Assembly: GCA_029264225.1 (NCBI GenBank)
Contig: JARICB010000067.1
Coordinates: 1 to 6,217, forward strand
Source of the DNA: Nocardioides sp.
GTDB taxonomy: Bacteria; Actinomycetota; Actinomycetes; Propionibacteriales; Nocardioidaceae
Direction of reading: 5' to 3'
Length of the DNA stretch: 6,217 nucleotides
Shown: piece by piece, positions 1 to 6,217 of the stretch
Position numbering within the stretch: position 1 is the first letter of the stretch
Layout: each line of letters starts with the position of its first letter
Notes under the pieces: generated by a model
The model's input: the letters and a program-made list of their open reading frames with translations, nothing else
Database searches by the model: none
What the model was told of the DNA's origin: nothing
Program-made: the position numbers and the translations under genes

Positions 1-717
1 CGGGGCCGCGACGATGGTGGTGTACTCCATCGCTCCGGCTTCCTCGAGGGCACCACGCACGGCGGCGATGGTCGAGCCCTTCTGGCCCACGGCGACGTAG
101 ATGCACCGCACCTGCTTGTCGGGGTCGCCGGACTCCCAGTTCTGACGCTGGTTGATGATCGTGTCGATCGCGATCGTCGTCTTGCCGGTCGCGCGGTCAC
201 CGATGATGAGCTGGCGCTGACCGCGACCGATCGGGGTCATCGAGTCGATGGCCTTGATACCGGTCGCCAGCGGCTCGTGCACCGACTTGCGCTGCATGAC
301 GTCGGGAGCCTGAAGCTCGAGGGCGCGGCGCTCGCTGGACTCGATCTCGCCGAGGCCGTCGATCGGGTTGCCGAGCGGGTCCACGACGCGACCCAGGTAG
401 CCCTCGCCCACGGGGACCGAGAGGATCTCCCCGGTCCGGCGGACGGTCTGGCCTTCCTCGATCTTGTCGAAGTCACCAAGGATGACGACGCCGATCTCAC
501 GAATGTCGAGGTTGAGCGCGATGCCCAGCGTTCCGTCCTCGAACTCGAGCAGCTCATTGGCCATGACGGAGGGCAGTCCGCTTACGCGGGCGATGCCGTC
601 CGCAGCCTCGGCCACGGTGCCGACCTCTTCGCGACTTGCCGTCTCGGGCTTGTAGTCCGACACGAAGCGCTGCAGAGCGTCCCGGATCTCGTCCGGACGG
701 ATCGAAAGCTCCGTCAT
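1..717 (-). CDS. atpA: ATP synthase F1 subunit alpha (3' part beyond the window)
   Basis: This is the first 239 codons of the alpha subunit, which alternates with beta in the F1 hexamer and carries the non-catalytic nucleotide sites. The family is usually 500-550 residues, so the gene runs off the low-coordinate edge. The start ATG is at 717-715, with AAGGA at 729-725 seven bases upstream. It reads [18 protein letters not shown], then the N-terminal beta-barrel (about residues 28-95), then [11 protein letters not shown] (111-121), a family hallmark. The Walker A loop is GDRATGKT at 173-180, with the nucleotide-binding Lys179 and Thr180, followed by [14 protein letters not shown] and [12 protein letters not shown]. 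Most alpha subunits I know have Gln (mycobacteria Lys) where this one has Ala176. It follows atpH by 60 bp on the same strand. The identity is secure; the C-terminal half cannot be judged. Confidence 0.98.
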   Translation of the reverse strand, partial: MTELSIRPDEIRDALQRFVSDYKPETASREEVGTVAEAADGIARVSGLPSVMANELLEFEDGTLGIALNLDIREIGVVILGDFDKIEEGQTVRRTGEILSVPVGEGYLGRVVDPLGNPIDGLGEIESSERRALELQAPDVMQRKSVHEPLATGIKAIDSMTPIGRGQRQLIIGDRATGKTTIAIDTIINQRQNWESGDPDKQVRCIYVAVGQKGSTIAAVRGALEEAGAMEYTTIVAAP

Positions 718-777
718 TTCCTCATCCTTACTTTCGTGTGCTCGAAGTTCTTGGGTGGTTTGACCGTGTGGCACAGG
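718..777 (-). other. atpH-atpA intercistronic spacer
   Basis: This 60-bp spacer holds a good Shine-Dalgarno sequence for atpA (AAGGATGAGG at 729-720). I see no strong inverted repeat, no T-rich run after a hairpin and no convincing promoter, so atpA is most simply read from the same message as atpH. Confidence 0.6.
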
Positions 778-1586
778 TCAGCCGGCGAGCGCGCGACGCG
801 CGTCGTTGAGCTTGCTGGCTACCGTGCCGTCGATGATGTCGTCACCGATCTCGACACGGATACCGCCGATGACGTCGGGGTCGACGACGACGTTGAGGTG
901 GATCTCGCGCTCGTACTGACGGCGAAGTGCAACCGTCAGACGCTCGCGGTCGCTGTCGCTGAGCGGCGTAGCCACTCGAACCTTCGCGACCTTCTGGCCG
1001 TGGATCGAGGCGGCCAACTGCTGGTAGCTGGCCAGCGCGACCCCCACCGTGCGGTGGGTGCCGGCCAATGCCTGGTCGGCGAGCGTGAGCACGGCCGGAA
1101 GAGCCTTGCCCGCAAGCAGACCCTTGACCAGTTCACGCTTGTCGGCCTGGGATCGGGCCGGGTCGGACAGGGCGCTGCGCAGGTCCGGGTTGGCATCGAG
1201 CACCTCCCCGAACGAGAAGAGCTCGTCGGCGAGTCGACCTGAGTCGCTGCCGGCCGACTTCACCACGGAGGTGACACCGAGCAGTTCCAGCGCGTAGGCG
1301 AGATCGCGCGGCCGGGTCCACCGGTGCGAGACCGCGCCGGCGACGAGGCGAAGTGCTGCCTCGCAGACCTTGCCGCTGAAGAGCTGCCCGACGAGTCCCG
1401 TCTTCGCCGTAGCGTCGACCGACACGTCAGTCACCACCCGGCGAAGCCCAGGCTCACCCCGCAGCACCTCGGCCACCGAGAACAGGTCGTCGCCGACCCG
1501 CGCTGCGTCCGCCCCACCGGTCAGCGAGCTGTCCAGCTCGCCGGACAGCGCGGCATATGCCTCGGCAGAAGCACCACGGAATGACA

Positions 1587-1587
<1 letters not shown>
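778..1587 (-). CDS. atpH: ATP synthase F1 subunit delta (long actinobacterial form)
   Basis: Delta (OSCP in mitochondria) sits on top of F1 and ties it to the b stalk. The protein has 269 residues, against about 177 in E. coli. The extra length lies at the N-terminal side, where residues 31-90 and 119-178 align without gaps at about 35% identity by eye (both have LFS..EVL...P.LR, then LV..L..GK), so the helical N-terminal domain seems duplicated. The C-terminal part has the usual delta signature GGIRVEIGDDIIDGTVASKL at 241-260. The start ATG (1587-1585) shares one base with the atpF stop (TGATG), and GGAAGG lies nine bases upstream inside atpF, so translation is probably coupled to atpF. Unlike mycobacteria, delta is not fused to b. 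A long delta is known in actinobacteria. Confidence 0.96.
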
Positions 1588-2159
<572 letters not shown>

Positions 2160-2366
2160 TCACTTGACGACGAACGCGAGGGCGATACCGATGATCGCCA
2201 GTGCCTCGGCAAGAGCGAAGCCAAGGATGGCGATCGGCTGCAGGCGGCTCTGCGCCTCGGGCTGCCGGGCGACACCGTTGATGTAGGCGGCGAAAATGAG
2301 GCCGATGGCCAGACCCGGACCCACGGTCGCGAGGCCGTATCCGAGCATGTTGAGAGAGCCAGTCAC
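2160..2366 (-). CDS. atpE: ATP synthase Fo subunit c (proton-type c-ring protomer)
   Basis: This 68-residue protein is a hairpin of two membrane helices (about 5-30 and 43-66) that multimerises into the rotating c-ring. The polar loop carries the conserved ARQPE (33-37), which contacts gamma/epsilon. Glu54 in [11 protein letters not shown] is the ion-binding carboxylate. Ala follows it rather than the Ser usual in sodium-binding c subunits, so I infer proton coupling. Helix 1 has the glycine pattern [13 protein letters not shown] chose the GTG at 2366-2364 because AAAGGA (2379-2374) lies seven bases upstream and gives normal c-subunit length; the internal ATG at codon 7 has no ribosome-binding site. 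The same frame stays open further upstream, but that stretch is not protein-like. It is flanked on both sides by structured spacers. Confidence 0.97.
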   Translation of the reverse strand: MTGSLNMLGYGLATVGPGLAIGLIFAAYINGVARQPEAQSRLQPIAILGFALAEALAIIGIALAFVVK

Positions 2367-2472
2367 GGCTTCTTCCTTTCGTTGTTCCCTTGCGGGATTC
2401 CGGGGTACTTGTCCGGTTGCTGGACTTTTCTGATGGTGCGTCTTGCGCCGGGACCCGAGGGGTCCCGGAAGT
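2367..2472 (-). other. Structured atpB-atpE intercistronic spacer
   Basis: This 106-bp untranslated stretch lies between the atpB stop and the atpE GTG. Reading in the transcribed direction it holds three possible stem-loops: a perfect 9-bp GC-rich hairpin (2468-2448), an imperfect 6-bp one with arms GTCCAG/CCGGAC (2425-2411), and a short TCCC-GCAA-GGGA hairpin with a GNRA-type loop (2397-2386). The last leaves the atpE Shine-Dalgarno AAAGGA at 2379-2374 free, six bases downstream. I see no clear promoter. The layout suggests control of message stability or translation of the most abundant Fo subunit, which is inference. Confidence 0.6.
2448..2468 (-). other. Perfect 9-bp GC-rich hairpin just after atpB
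   Basis: The arms CCGGGACCC and GGGTCCCGG are exact complements around a 3-base CTC loop, starting four bases after the atpB stop codon. The sequence after it is CGCAAGACG, with no U-tract, so intrinsic termination is unlikely. A hairpin here could block 3'-5' exonucleases or partly attenuate transcription between the single-copy a subunit and the multicopy c subunit. Confidence 0.65.
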
Positions 2473-3297
2473 TTAGTGCTCCTCGACCAGCGAACTGGAG
2501 ATGTACATCGCGGTGAGGAGGGTGAACACGTAGGCCTGAAGGGCCTGGACCAGGAGCTCCAGGACACAGATCAGGAAGAACATCAGCCACGACACCGGGC
2601 CCGCAAGCATGGTCGGGAATTCGGTGTGGAACATCAGGTACTGGCCGCCCAGGGCGAACAGGATCAACAGCATGTGCCCGGCGAACATGTTGGCAAACAG
2701 ACGAAGCGCCAGCGTGACGGGGCGGACGATGATGTTGGAGAAGAACTCCAGCGGGATCAGCAGCGCCAGGATCGGACCGCTCACGCCACTGGGAACTGTC
2801 TGGAGCTTGAGGTAGGCCAAGAACCCGTGGCGCTGGATACCAACCCCGTTGTAGACCAGCCAGCTGACGATCGCCAGCGCGTAGGCGATGCCTACCCGGG
2901 AGAAGGTGGGGAACTGGATGAACGGGATGATCCCGAACAGGTTGTTGACCAGGATGAAGAAGAACAGCGCCACCAGGTAGGGCACGAAGCGCAGGAAGTC
3001 GCGGCTACCGATGATGTCGCGGGCCAGTCCGTTGCGCACGAACCCATAGCTGGCCTCGCCGACGAACTGGAGCCGACCGGGGACCATGGCCTGGCTGCGG
3101 ATGGCGGAGTAGAGGAAGCCGAAGACCACCACTACCGAGAGCGCCAGCAGGATCATGGGCTTGGTCACGCCCAGGTACATCGTCTCGCCCAAGAACTCGA
3201 ACGTCTTGTCCGGACCGATCGGGGGGAGGTTGAAGTCTCCGGGTCCGGGGGGCGTGAAGCCCTCCGAACGAATCGCAACGCTCGCGATGATGCTCAC
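2473..3297 (-). CDS. atpB: ATP synthase Fo subunit a
   Basis: Subunit a is the membrane stator that forms the two proton half-channels against the c-ring. The 274-residue product has a hydrophilic N-terminus (to about 43) and hydrophobic segments at about 46-66, 103-127, 133-152, 174-196 and 205-268. The essential arginine is Arg199 in the motif [17 protein letters not shown] (192-208), equivalent to E. coli Arg210. Glu247 and Gln254 in [14 protein letters not shown] match the polar positions of the last channel helices. The start is a GTG (3297-3295) with AGGAG seven bases upstream; its GTGA overlaps the stop of the AtpZ-like gene, which points to coupled translation. No other in-frame start is plausible before Met40. 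The stop is TAA, followed at once by a strong hairpin. Confidence 0.97.
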   Translation of the reverse strand: MSIIASVAIRSEGFTPPGPGDFNLPPIGPDKTFEFLGETMYLGVTKPMILLALSVVVVFGFLYSAIRSQAMVPGRLQFVGEASYGFVRNGLARDIIGSRDFLRFVPYLVALFFFILVNNLFGIIPFIQFPTFSRVGIAYALAIVSWLVYNGVGIQRHGFLAYLKLQTVPSGVSGPILALLIPLEFFSNIIVRPVTLALRLFANMFAGHMLLILFALGGQYLMFHTEFPTMLAGPVSWLMFFLICVLELLVQALQAYVFTLLTAMYISSSLVEEH

Positions 3298-3584
3298 CTG
3301 AGTTCTCCTGTGTCGTTCTGGCCGTGCTCATGTTGGCCCTGGTCGGCGGGCTTGTTGAACCGGGCCCACGTCATGTAGATCCCCATCGCTGCGCCGCCGA
3401 CGATTCCGACAGCGACCAGCCACGATGTCCCGAGCCAACGGTCCGCGGCCCAGCCGAGAAATCCGTACAGCATCACACCCGAGACGATCAGTCCGAACGC
3501 GTGCCAGGGGTCCCCCGCGGGCTCGACAGAGTGGGGGCTGTTGTCGGGCATCGCGGTCCGCACACTAGCAGTCACCTGGCTCAT
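3294..3584 (-). CDS. AtpZ-like small membrane protein
   Basis: This 96-residue protein has two predicted membrane helices (about 28-47 and 53-73), a Pro/Ser-containing N-terminal tail and a hydrophilic tail rich in His, Gln and Asp ([13 protein letters not shown]). The core GFLGWAADRWLGTSW followed by VGIVGGAAMGIY matches the AtpZ/AtpI pattern of a Gly-rich helix, an Asp-Arg-Trp turn and a second Gly-rich helix. In Bacillus, AtpZ and AtpI were linked to Mg2+ uptake and AtpI to c-ring assembly; which role applies here is unknown. The ATG at 3584-3582 has a strong GGAGGT five bases upstream and overlaps the stop of the AtpI-like gene by ATGA. Its own stop overlaps the atpB start by GTGA. Family assignment is by pattern only. 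Confidence 0.82.
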   Translation of the reverse strand: MSQVTASVRTAMPDNSPHSVEPAGDPWHAFGLIVSGVMLYGFLGWAADRWLGTSWLVAVGIVGGAAMGIYMTWARFNKPADQGQHEHGQNDTGELR

Positions 3585-4036
3585 CGTTCACCTCCGGGTG
3601 CGTAGCTACGGGACAGGTCGTAGAGGGGAATGCGCAGCTTGGTGAACAGCCAGACCTGGGCAGCCATCCACATCAAGGTGATCAGGATGACCCCGGTAGT
3701 GAACCAGCCGCGAGAGAGTGCGTCCCCGGCAACGCCGGAGGTCTCGAGCGCCACCAGGACCATGGCCATCACCATGAGCTGGAGGGCGTAGGTCAGCAGC
3801 GCCAACATCAGCGACATACTGGGCATCAGCCCCGAAACCACATGCACGACGCTGGTGCCGAAGGCGAAGACCAGCAGCGCCAAGCCTCCCCCGGCAAGCG
3901 CTCCGAGAGCAGCAGCCTGGTCGGCGAGGAGCGCCCCGGCGACGGCGAGAGCAGCCAACATGACCGCACAAGCAGTCGCAGCACCGAGGAGCGCGGATCC
4001 GCCGGTGCGGGTGTCCTGCTTCAACTCGGTCGTCAT
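3581..4036 (-). CDS. AtpI-like four-helix membrane protein
   Basis: This 151-residue protein has a short charged N-terminus (MTTELKQDTR) and four hydrophobic segments at about 14-37, 42-67, 74-98 and 111-133, then a conserved-looking RIPLYDL near 135-141. Size, topology and position two genes before atpB fit the ATP synthase protein I family; from memory, M. tuberculosis Rv1303 sits at the same place. AtpI homologues help assemble the c-ring in several bacteria. The sequence itself is too divergent for me to name catalytic or binding residues. The ATG at 4036-4034 has no good Shine-Dalgarno sequence upstream (ACGGCCGCCACC precedes it), so the start is less certain than elsewhere. It is the first gene after an 88-bp gap with a possible CRP site and overlaps the next gene by four bases. 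Confidence 0.8.
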   Translation of the reverse strand: MTTELKQDTRTGGSALLGAATACAVMLAALAVAGALLADQAAALGALAGGGLALLVFAFGTSVVHVVSGLMPSMSLMLALLTYALQLMVMAMVLVALETSGVAGDALSRGWFTTGVILITLMWMAAQVWLFTKLRIPLYDLSRSYAPGGER

Positions 4037-4124
4037 GGTGGCGGCCGTTCTGTGGATGGTCAGTTCAGTGCAGCACCGCGGAGATCCGGAGAATTCGGCC
4101 TCCCGCGACTGCTCGTGAAAACTA
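4037..4124 (-). other. Gap between the WecA-like gene and the atp gene block
   Basis: This 88-bp stretch is the longest space before atpB. It begins with a tandem stop arrangement (TGA at 4127-4125 then TAG) inside the CRP-like palindrome and contains two short direct copies of TCTCCG. There is no hairpin with a U-tract, so nothing obvious stops transcription arriving from the upstream genes. It is the best place in the window for an atp promoter, but I cannot define one with confidence. Confidence 0.5.
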
Positions 4125-4129
4125 TCACA
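4114..4129 (-). promoter_or_regulatory. CRP/GlxR-type operator candidate upstream of the atp genes
   Basis: On the minus strand the sequence is TGTGATAGTTTTCACG, which matches the CRP-family palindrome TGTGA-N6-TCACA at 9 of 10 defined bases. It covers the stop codon of the WecA-like gene and lies 77 bases before the AtpI-like ATG. A possible but weak promoter, TTCACG (4119-4114), an 18-base spacer and AATTCT (4095-4090), would place the palindrome over the -35 region. Corynebacterial GlxR and mycobacterial CRP use this core and regulate respiratory genes. Function here is inferred, and the promoter boxes are poor. Confidence 0.5.
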
Positions 4130-5252
4130 AAGTCTCCATCTTCTTGGAACCGGGGCGCTGCATGATCGGCACGACGAAGGTCATGGTGATGGCGAGGGCA
4201 AACAGTCCGGCCAGCACCAGCCACGTCGCCTGGCCGCTGTAGAGGCTGGCCAGCACCGATCCGCAGGCGACCAGCCCTGCCCACATCCACATGATGAAGA
4301 CCGCCCGGCGTTGCGAGTGACCGATCTCGAGCAGCCGGTGGTGCAGGTGCTGCTTGTCGGGGGCGAAGGGTGAACGACCGGCCCTGGTACGGCGTACGAC
4401 CGCGAGCACCAGGTCAACCGCCGGCACCATGAGCAACGAGACCGGCAACAGCACCGGCAGCACGGTCACGAAGAGGGTGTTTCCACCCGAGGCCACCTCG
4501 TAGCCGGCGAACTGCCCGGTCAGTGTGAGGGCACTCGCAGAGAGGACCAGGCCGATCAGCATGGACCCGGAGTCGCCCATGAACAGCCGGGCGGGGTGGA
4601 AGTTGTGCGGTAGGAAGCCGGCGCAGGCGCCCGCAAGGCTGGCCGCCAGCAGCGCACCCGTGGTGGCCAGCGTCAGATCCTCCTGGCTGGCCAGGACGTA
4701 ACAGAAGAGGAAGAAGGCGATCGCGCCGATGCCCACCACGCCGGCCGCCAACCCGTCGAGACCGTCGACGAAGTTGACGGCATTGATGGTCGCGACCACC
4801 ACGATCACGCTTAGCAACGCCCCCTGGGCCGGATCGAGGGAGAACTGGGTGCCATCGAGTGTCGGGAAGAAGTAGAACCGCACCCCGAACACGACCAGCA
4901 GCGCAGCGGCCAGCACCTGGCCGCCCAGCTTGGTCAGCGCGTCGATGTCGAAGATGTCGTCGAGCACGCCCACCGCGCAGACGAGGGCGCCGGCCAACAG
5001 CACGACCCCGGCATCGCGAAAGACGAACGCATCGCTGCGCGAGAGGAACGGTAGTTCGCGTGCCACGAGCCAGGCCGCCCCCAGCCCCCCGAGCATGGCG
5101 ATCCCGCCGAGGTAGGGGATCGGCTCGACATGGACGTCGCGGTCGCGAACCTGGGCGACCGCACCCGTACGCAGCGCGATCTCGCGGGCGATGACGGTCA
5201 GCAGGTAGGTCACGATTCCGGCGACCAGGAAGACGAGCAGGTACTCACGCAT
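4125..5252 (-). CDS. wecA: WecA-like polyprenyl-phosphate HexNAc-1-phosphate transferase
   Basis: This 375-residue integral membrane enzyme of the WecA/MraY/TagO family has about ten or eleven hydrophobic segments. Such enzymes move a sugar-1-phosphate (GlcNAc-1-P for WecA) from UDP-sugar to a polyprenyl phosphate on the cytoplasmic face, starting synthesis of envelope glycans. Motifs in order are PYLGG at 46-50, the Mg-binding DD at 98-99 (GVLDDIFDIDALTKLGGQ), NAVNFVDGLDGL at 157-168, FMGDSGS at 224-230, and HLHHRL at 302-307 with the neighbouring DKQ. That His-rich last motif is typical of WecA/TagO and not of MraY. The ATG shares one base with the tsaC stop (TGATG) with no strong ribosome-binding site, suggesting reinitiation. 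In mycobacteria the neighbour of the atp operon (Rv1302) begins the arabinogalactan linker; the polymer made here is unknown. Confidence 0.92.
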   Translation of the reverse strand: MREYLLVFLVAGIVTYLLTVIAREIALRTGAVAQVRDRDVHVEPIPYLGGIAMLGGLGAAWLVARELPFLSRSDAFVFRDAGVVLLAGALVCAVGVLDDIFDIDALTKLGGQVLAAALLVVFGVRFYFFPTLDGTQFSLDPAQGALLSVIVVVATINAVNFVDGLDGLAAGVVGIGAIAFFLFCYVLASQEDLTLATTGALLAASLAGACAGFLPHNFHPARLFMGDSGSMLIGLVLSASALTLTGQFAGYEVASGGNTLFVTVLPVLLPVSLLMVPAVDLVLAVVRRTRAGRSPFAPDKQHLHHRLLEIGHSQRRAVFIMWMWAGLVACGSVLASLYSGQATWLVLAGLFALAITMTFVVPIMQRPGSKKMETL

Positions 5253-5908
5253 CAGGCGTCGTCCGACAGCGTGGTCCCCAGCGGCTCGAGCACCGCATTG
5301 AGCTCGGCGAGGCTCAGGGCCCCCTGCCGCAGGATGCGTCCCCGGGCTCCGGTGCAGTCCACGATCGTGGAGGCGTCAGCATCAAGGGTGCGCCCGCCAT
5401 CGACGACCACCTTGACCCGGTCACCGAGCATCTCCGCAGCACCTTCGGCGTCGCGGGCGGCCGGTCGACCGGTGAGGTTGGCAGAACTGACCGCGAGGGG
5501 ACCTGTGCGTTCGAGGACCGCCAGGGCGACGTCGTCGGCGGGCATCCGTACTGCGACCGTGCCGCGGGTCTCCCCCAGATCCCACTGGAGCGAGGTCTGC
5601 TGGCGACACACGATCGTCAACGGCCCGGGCCAGAACTCCTCGACCAGCGCCCGGGCATAGCCCGGCACCCCGACAGCCAGCGCGTCCAGGGTCGTGGCCG
5701 CGCTCACGAGCACCGGCGGCGGCATGTCCCGACCGCGCCCCTTCGCCGCGAGCAGCGACTGCACCGCGTCGGGAGAGAAGGCATCGGCGGCGATGCCGTA
5801 GACGGTGTCGGTCGGCAACACGATCAGTTGGCCACGACGAATCGCCATGGCTGCGGCCTCGATGGCGGCTTCCCGCTCGTCGTCGGTGGTCGTCGGGTAC
5901 CTCTGCAC
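5252..5908 (-). CDS. L-threonylcarbamoyladenylate synthase (TsaC/Sua5/YwlC family)
   Basis: This cytoplasmic enzyme makes threonylcarbamoyl-AMP from threonine, bicarbonate and ATP, the first step of the t6A37 modification of tRNAs that read ANN codons. The 218-residue product has the YrdC-like fold signatures LPTDTVYGIAADA (31-43), a KGRGRDMPPPVLV nucleotide-pocket segment (56-68), FWPGPLTIV (92-100), VRMP (120-123), SSANLTG (141-147) and STIVD (180-184). It is TsaC length, without the C-terminal Sua5 domain. I start it at the GTG at 5908-5906, four bases after the prmC stop, because homologues begin shortly before this point. The frame stays open to 6136, but that extension lies over prmC and is Cys/Pro-rich nonsense. 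No clear Shine-Dalgarno precedes the GTG; coupling to prmC is likely. Confidence 0.93.
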   Translation of the reverse strand: MQRYPTTTDDEREAAIEAAAMAIRRGQLIVLPTDTVYGIAADAFSPDAVQSLLAAKGRGRDMPPPVLVSAATTLDALAVGVPGYARALVEEFWPGPLTIVCRQQTSLQWDLGETRGTVAVRMPADDVALAVLERTGPLAVSSANLTGRPAARDAEGAAEMLGDRVKVVVDGGRTLDADASTIVDCTGARGRILRQGALSLAELNAVLEPLGTTLSDDA

Positions 5909-5912
5909 GGGC

Positions 5913-6217
5913 CTATGGTGCCAGCCGTGCGGTGGTGTAGCGCGGACGACCTGCAAGATCGCGATGGTCGACGATCTCGCGCCACCGACCTGTGTCGGCG
6001 AAAACACCCGGGGCCGCGCCACCCTGCACGTCGGCGTGCTCGGTGCCGACCACTCCCCCGGGTCGCAGCAGCAGGGCGGCACGCACGGCCAGCACTCGGA
6101 TGGCGTCGAGCCCGTCGTCGCCGGAGAACAGCGCAAGATGCGGGTCGTGGTCGCGCGCCTCGGCGGCTACCGACTCCCATGCCTCCAACGGGATGTAGGG
6201 CGGATTGCAGACCACCA
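5913..6217 (-). CDS. prmC: Release factor glutamine N5-methyltransferase, C-terminal part
   Basis: This is the last roughly 100 codons of PrmC (HemK), which methylates the Gln of the GGQ motif in class I release factors using S-adenosylmethionine. The visible part begins with VVCNPPYIPLEAW; NPPY is the catalytic and substrate-Gln-binding motif of the family. Next come DPHLALFSGDDGLDAIRVL and the segment LLRPGGVVGTEHADVQGG, which matches the family pattern of LxPGG, a strand, E, and QG. The stop is TAG at 5915-5913. The 5' part, with the SAM-binding glycine loop and N-terminal helical domain, lies outside the window, so no start is assigned. In related genomes prfA usually lies just upstream, consistent with a release-factor locus. 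The tsaC start follows by four bases. Confidence 0.93.
   Translation of the reverse strand, partial: VVCNPPYIPLEAWESVAAEARDHDPHLALFSGDDGLDAIRVLAVRAALLLRPGGVVGTEHADVQGGAAPGVFADTGRWREIVDHRDLAGRPRYTTARLAP

Noticed and set aside
277..1242. Plus-strand reading frame of 321 codons opposite atpA and atpH
   Set aside because: It covers two well-identified genes and their spacer on the other strand; its Asp/Val/Leu-rich product is typical of antisense frames and shows no family motif.
2448..2468. Strong hairpin after atpB as a rho-independent terminator
   Set aside because: No U-tract follows it and the essential atpE, atpF, atpH and atpA lie downstream on the same strand.
2367..2567. Upstream extension of the atpE frame to 135 codons
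   Set aside because: It overlaps the end of atpB, is not protein-like, and would destroy the normal c-subunit length; the GTG at 2366 has a good Shine-Dalgarno.
2443..3378. Long plus-strand reading frame (311 codons) rich in His, Gln, Glu and Asp opposite atpB
   Set aside because: It is the antisense shadow of hydrophobic atpB codons in G+C-rich DNA, has no recognisable domain, and runs across clear minus-strand gene boundaries.
5909..6136. N-terminal extension of the TsaC-like frame with many Cys and Pro
   Set aside because: It is another frame of prmC; TsaC homologues start close to the GTG at 5908.

Overview
The window is a G+C-rich, gene-dense segment of an actinobacterial chromosome with every supported gene on the minus strand. 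It carries the start of the F-type ATP synthase operon and the housekeeping genes that precede it. In the direction of transcription (high to low coordinates) the order is prmC (5' part outside the window), a TsaC/Sua5-type threonylcarbamoyl-AMP synthase, a WecA-like polyprenyl-phosphate sugar-1-phosphate transferase, an AtpI-like and an AtpZ-like membrane protein, then atpB (a), atpE (c), atpF (b), atpH (delta) and the first 239 codons of atpA (alpha). From memory this matches the Mycobacterium tuberculosis order Rv1300-Rv1308. Here, however, b and delta are separate genes rather than the mycobacterial b-delta fusion, and there are two small membrane genes before atpB. The organism is therefore probably a non-mycobacterial actinomycete; the c subunit looks Nocardioides/Propionibacteriales-like, which is a guess from familiarity and not a search.

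Layout. 5252-6217 holds prmC and tsaC, 4 bp apart. tsaC overlaps the WecA-like gene (4125-5252) by one base. An 88-bp gap at 4037-4124, the likely place where ATP synthase transcription can start or be tuned, has a near-perfect CRP/GlxR-type palindrome at its upstream edge. The AtpI-like, AtpZ-like and atpB genes form a chain with two 4-base stop/start overlaps (3581-3584 and 3294-3297). A structured 106-bp spacer (2367-2472) separates atpB from atpE, and a 39-bp spacer with a perfect inverted repeat separates atpE from atpF. atpF and atpH overlap by one base, and 60 bp separate atpH from atpA.

The atp genes encode the membrane Fo motor (a, c-ring, b), the delta connector and the start of the catalytic head. 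The AtpI and AtpZ homologues probably help assemble the c-ring. prmC, tsaC and the WecA-like gene serve translation (release-factor methylation, tRNA t6A) and cell-envelope glycan synthesis; they are neighbours rather than parts of the ATP synthase.

I found no mobile element, CRISPR array, RNA gene, rho-independent terminator or unknown gene cassette, and I do not think the window holds an undescribed system. The points worth checking are small: the CRP-like site, the intercistronic hairpins around atpE, and a gap-free internal duplication in the delta subunit.
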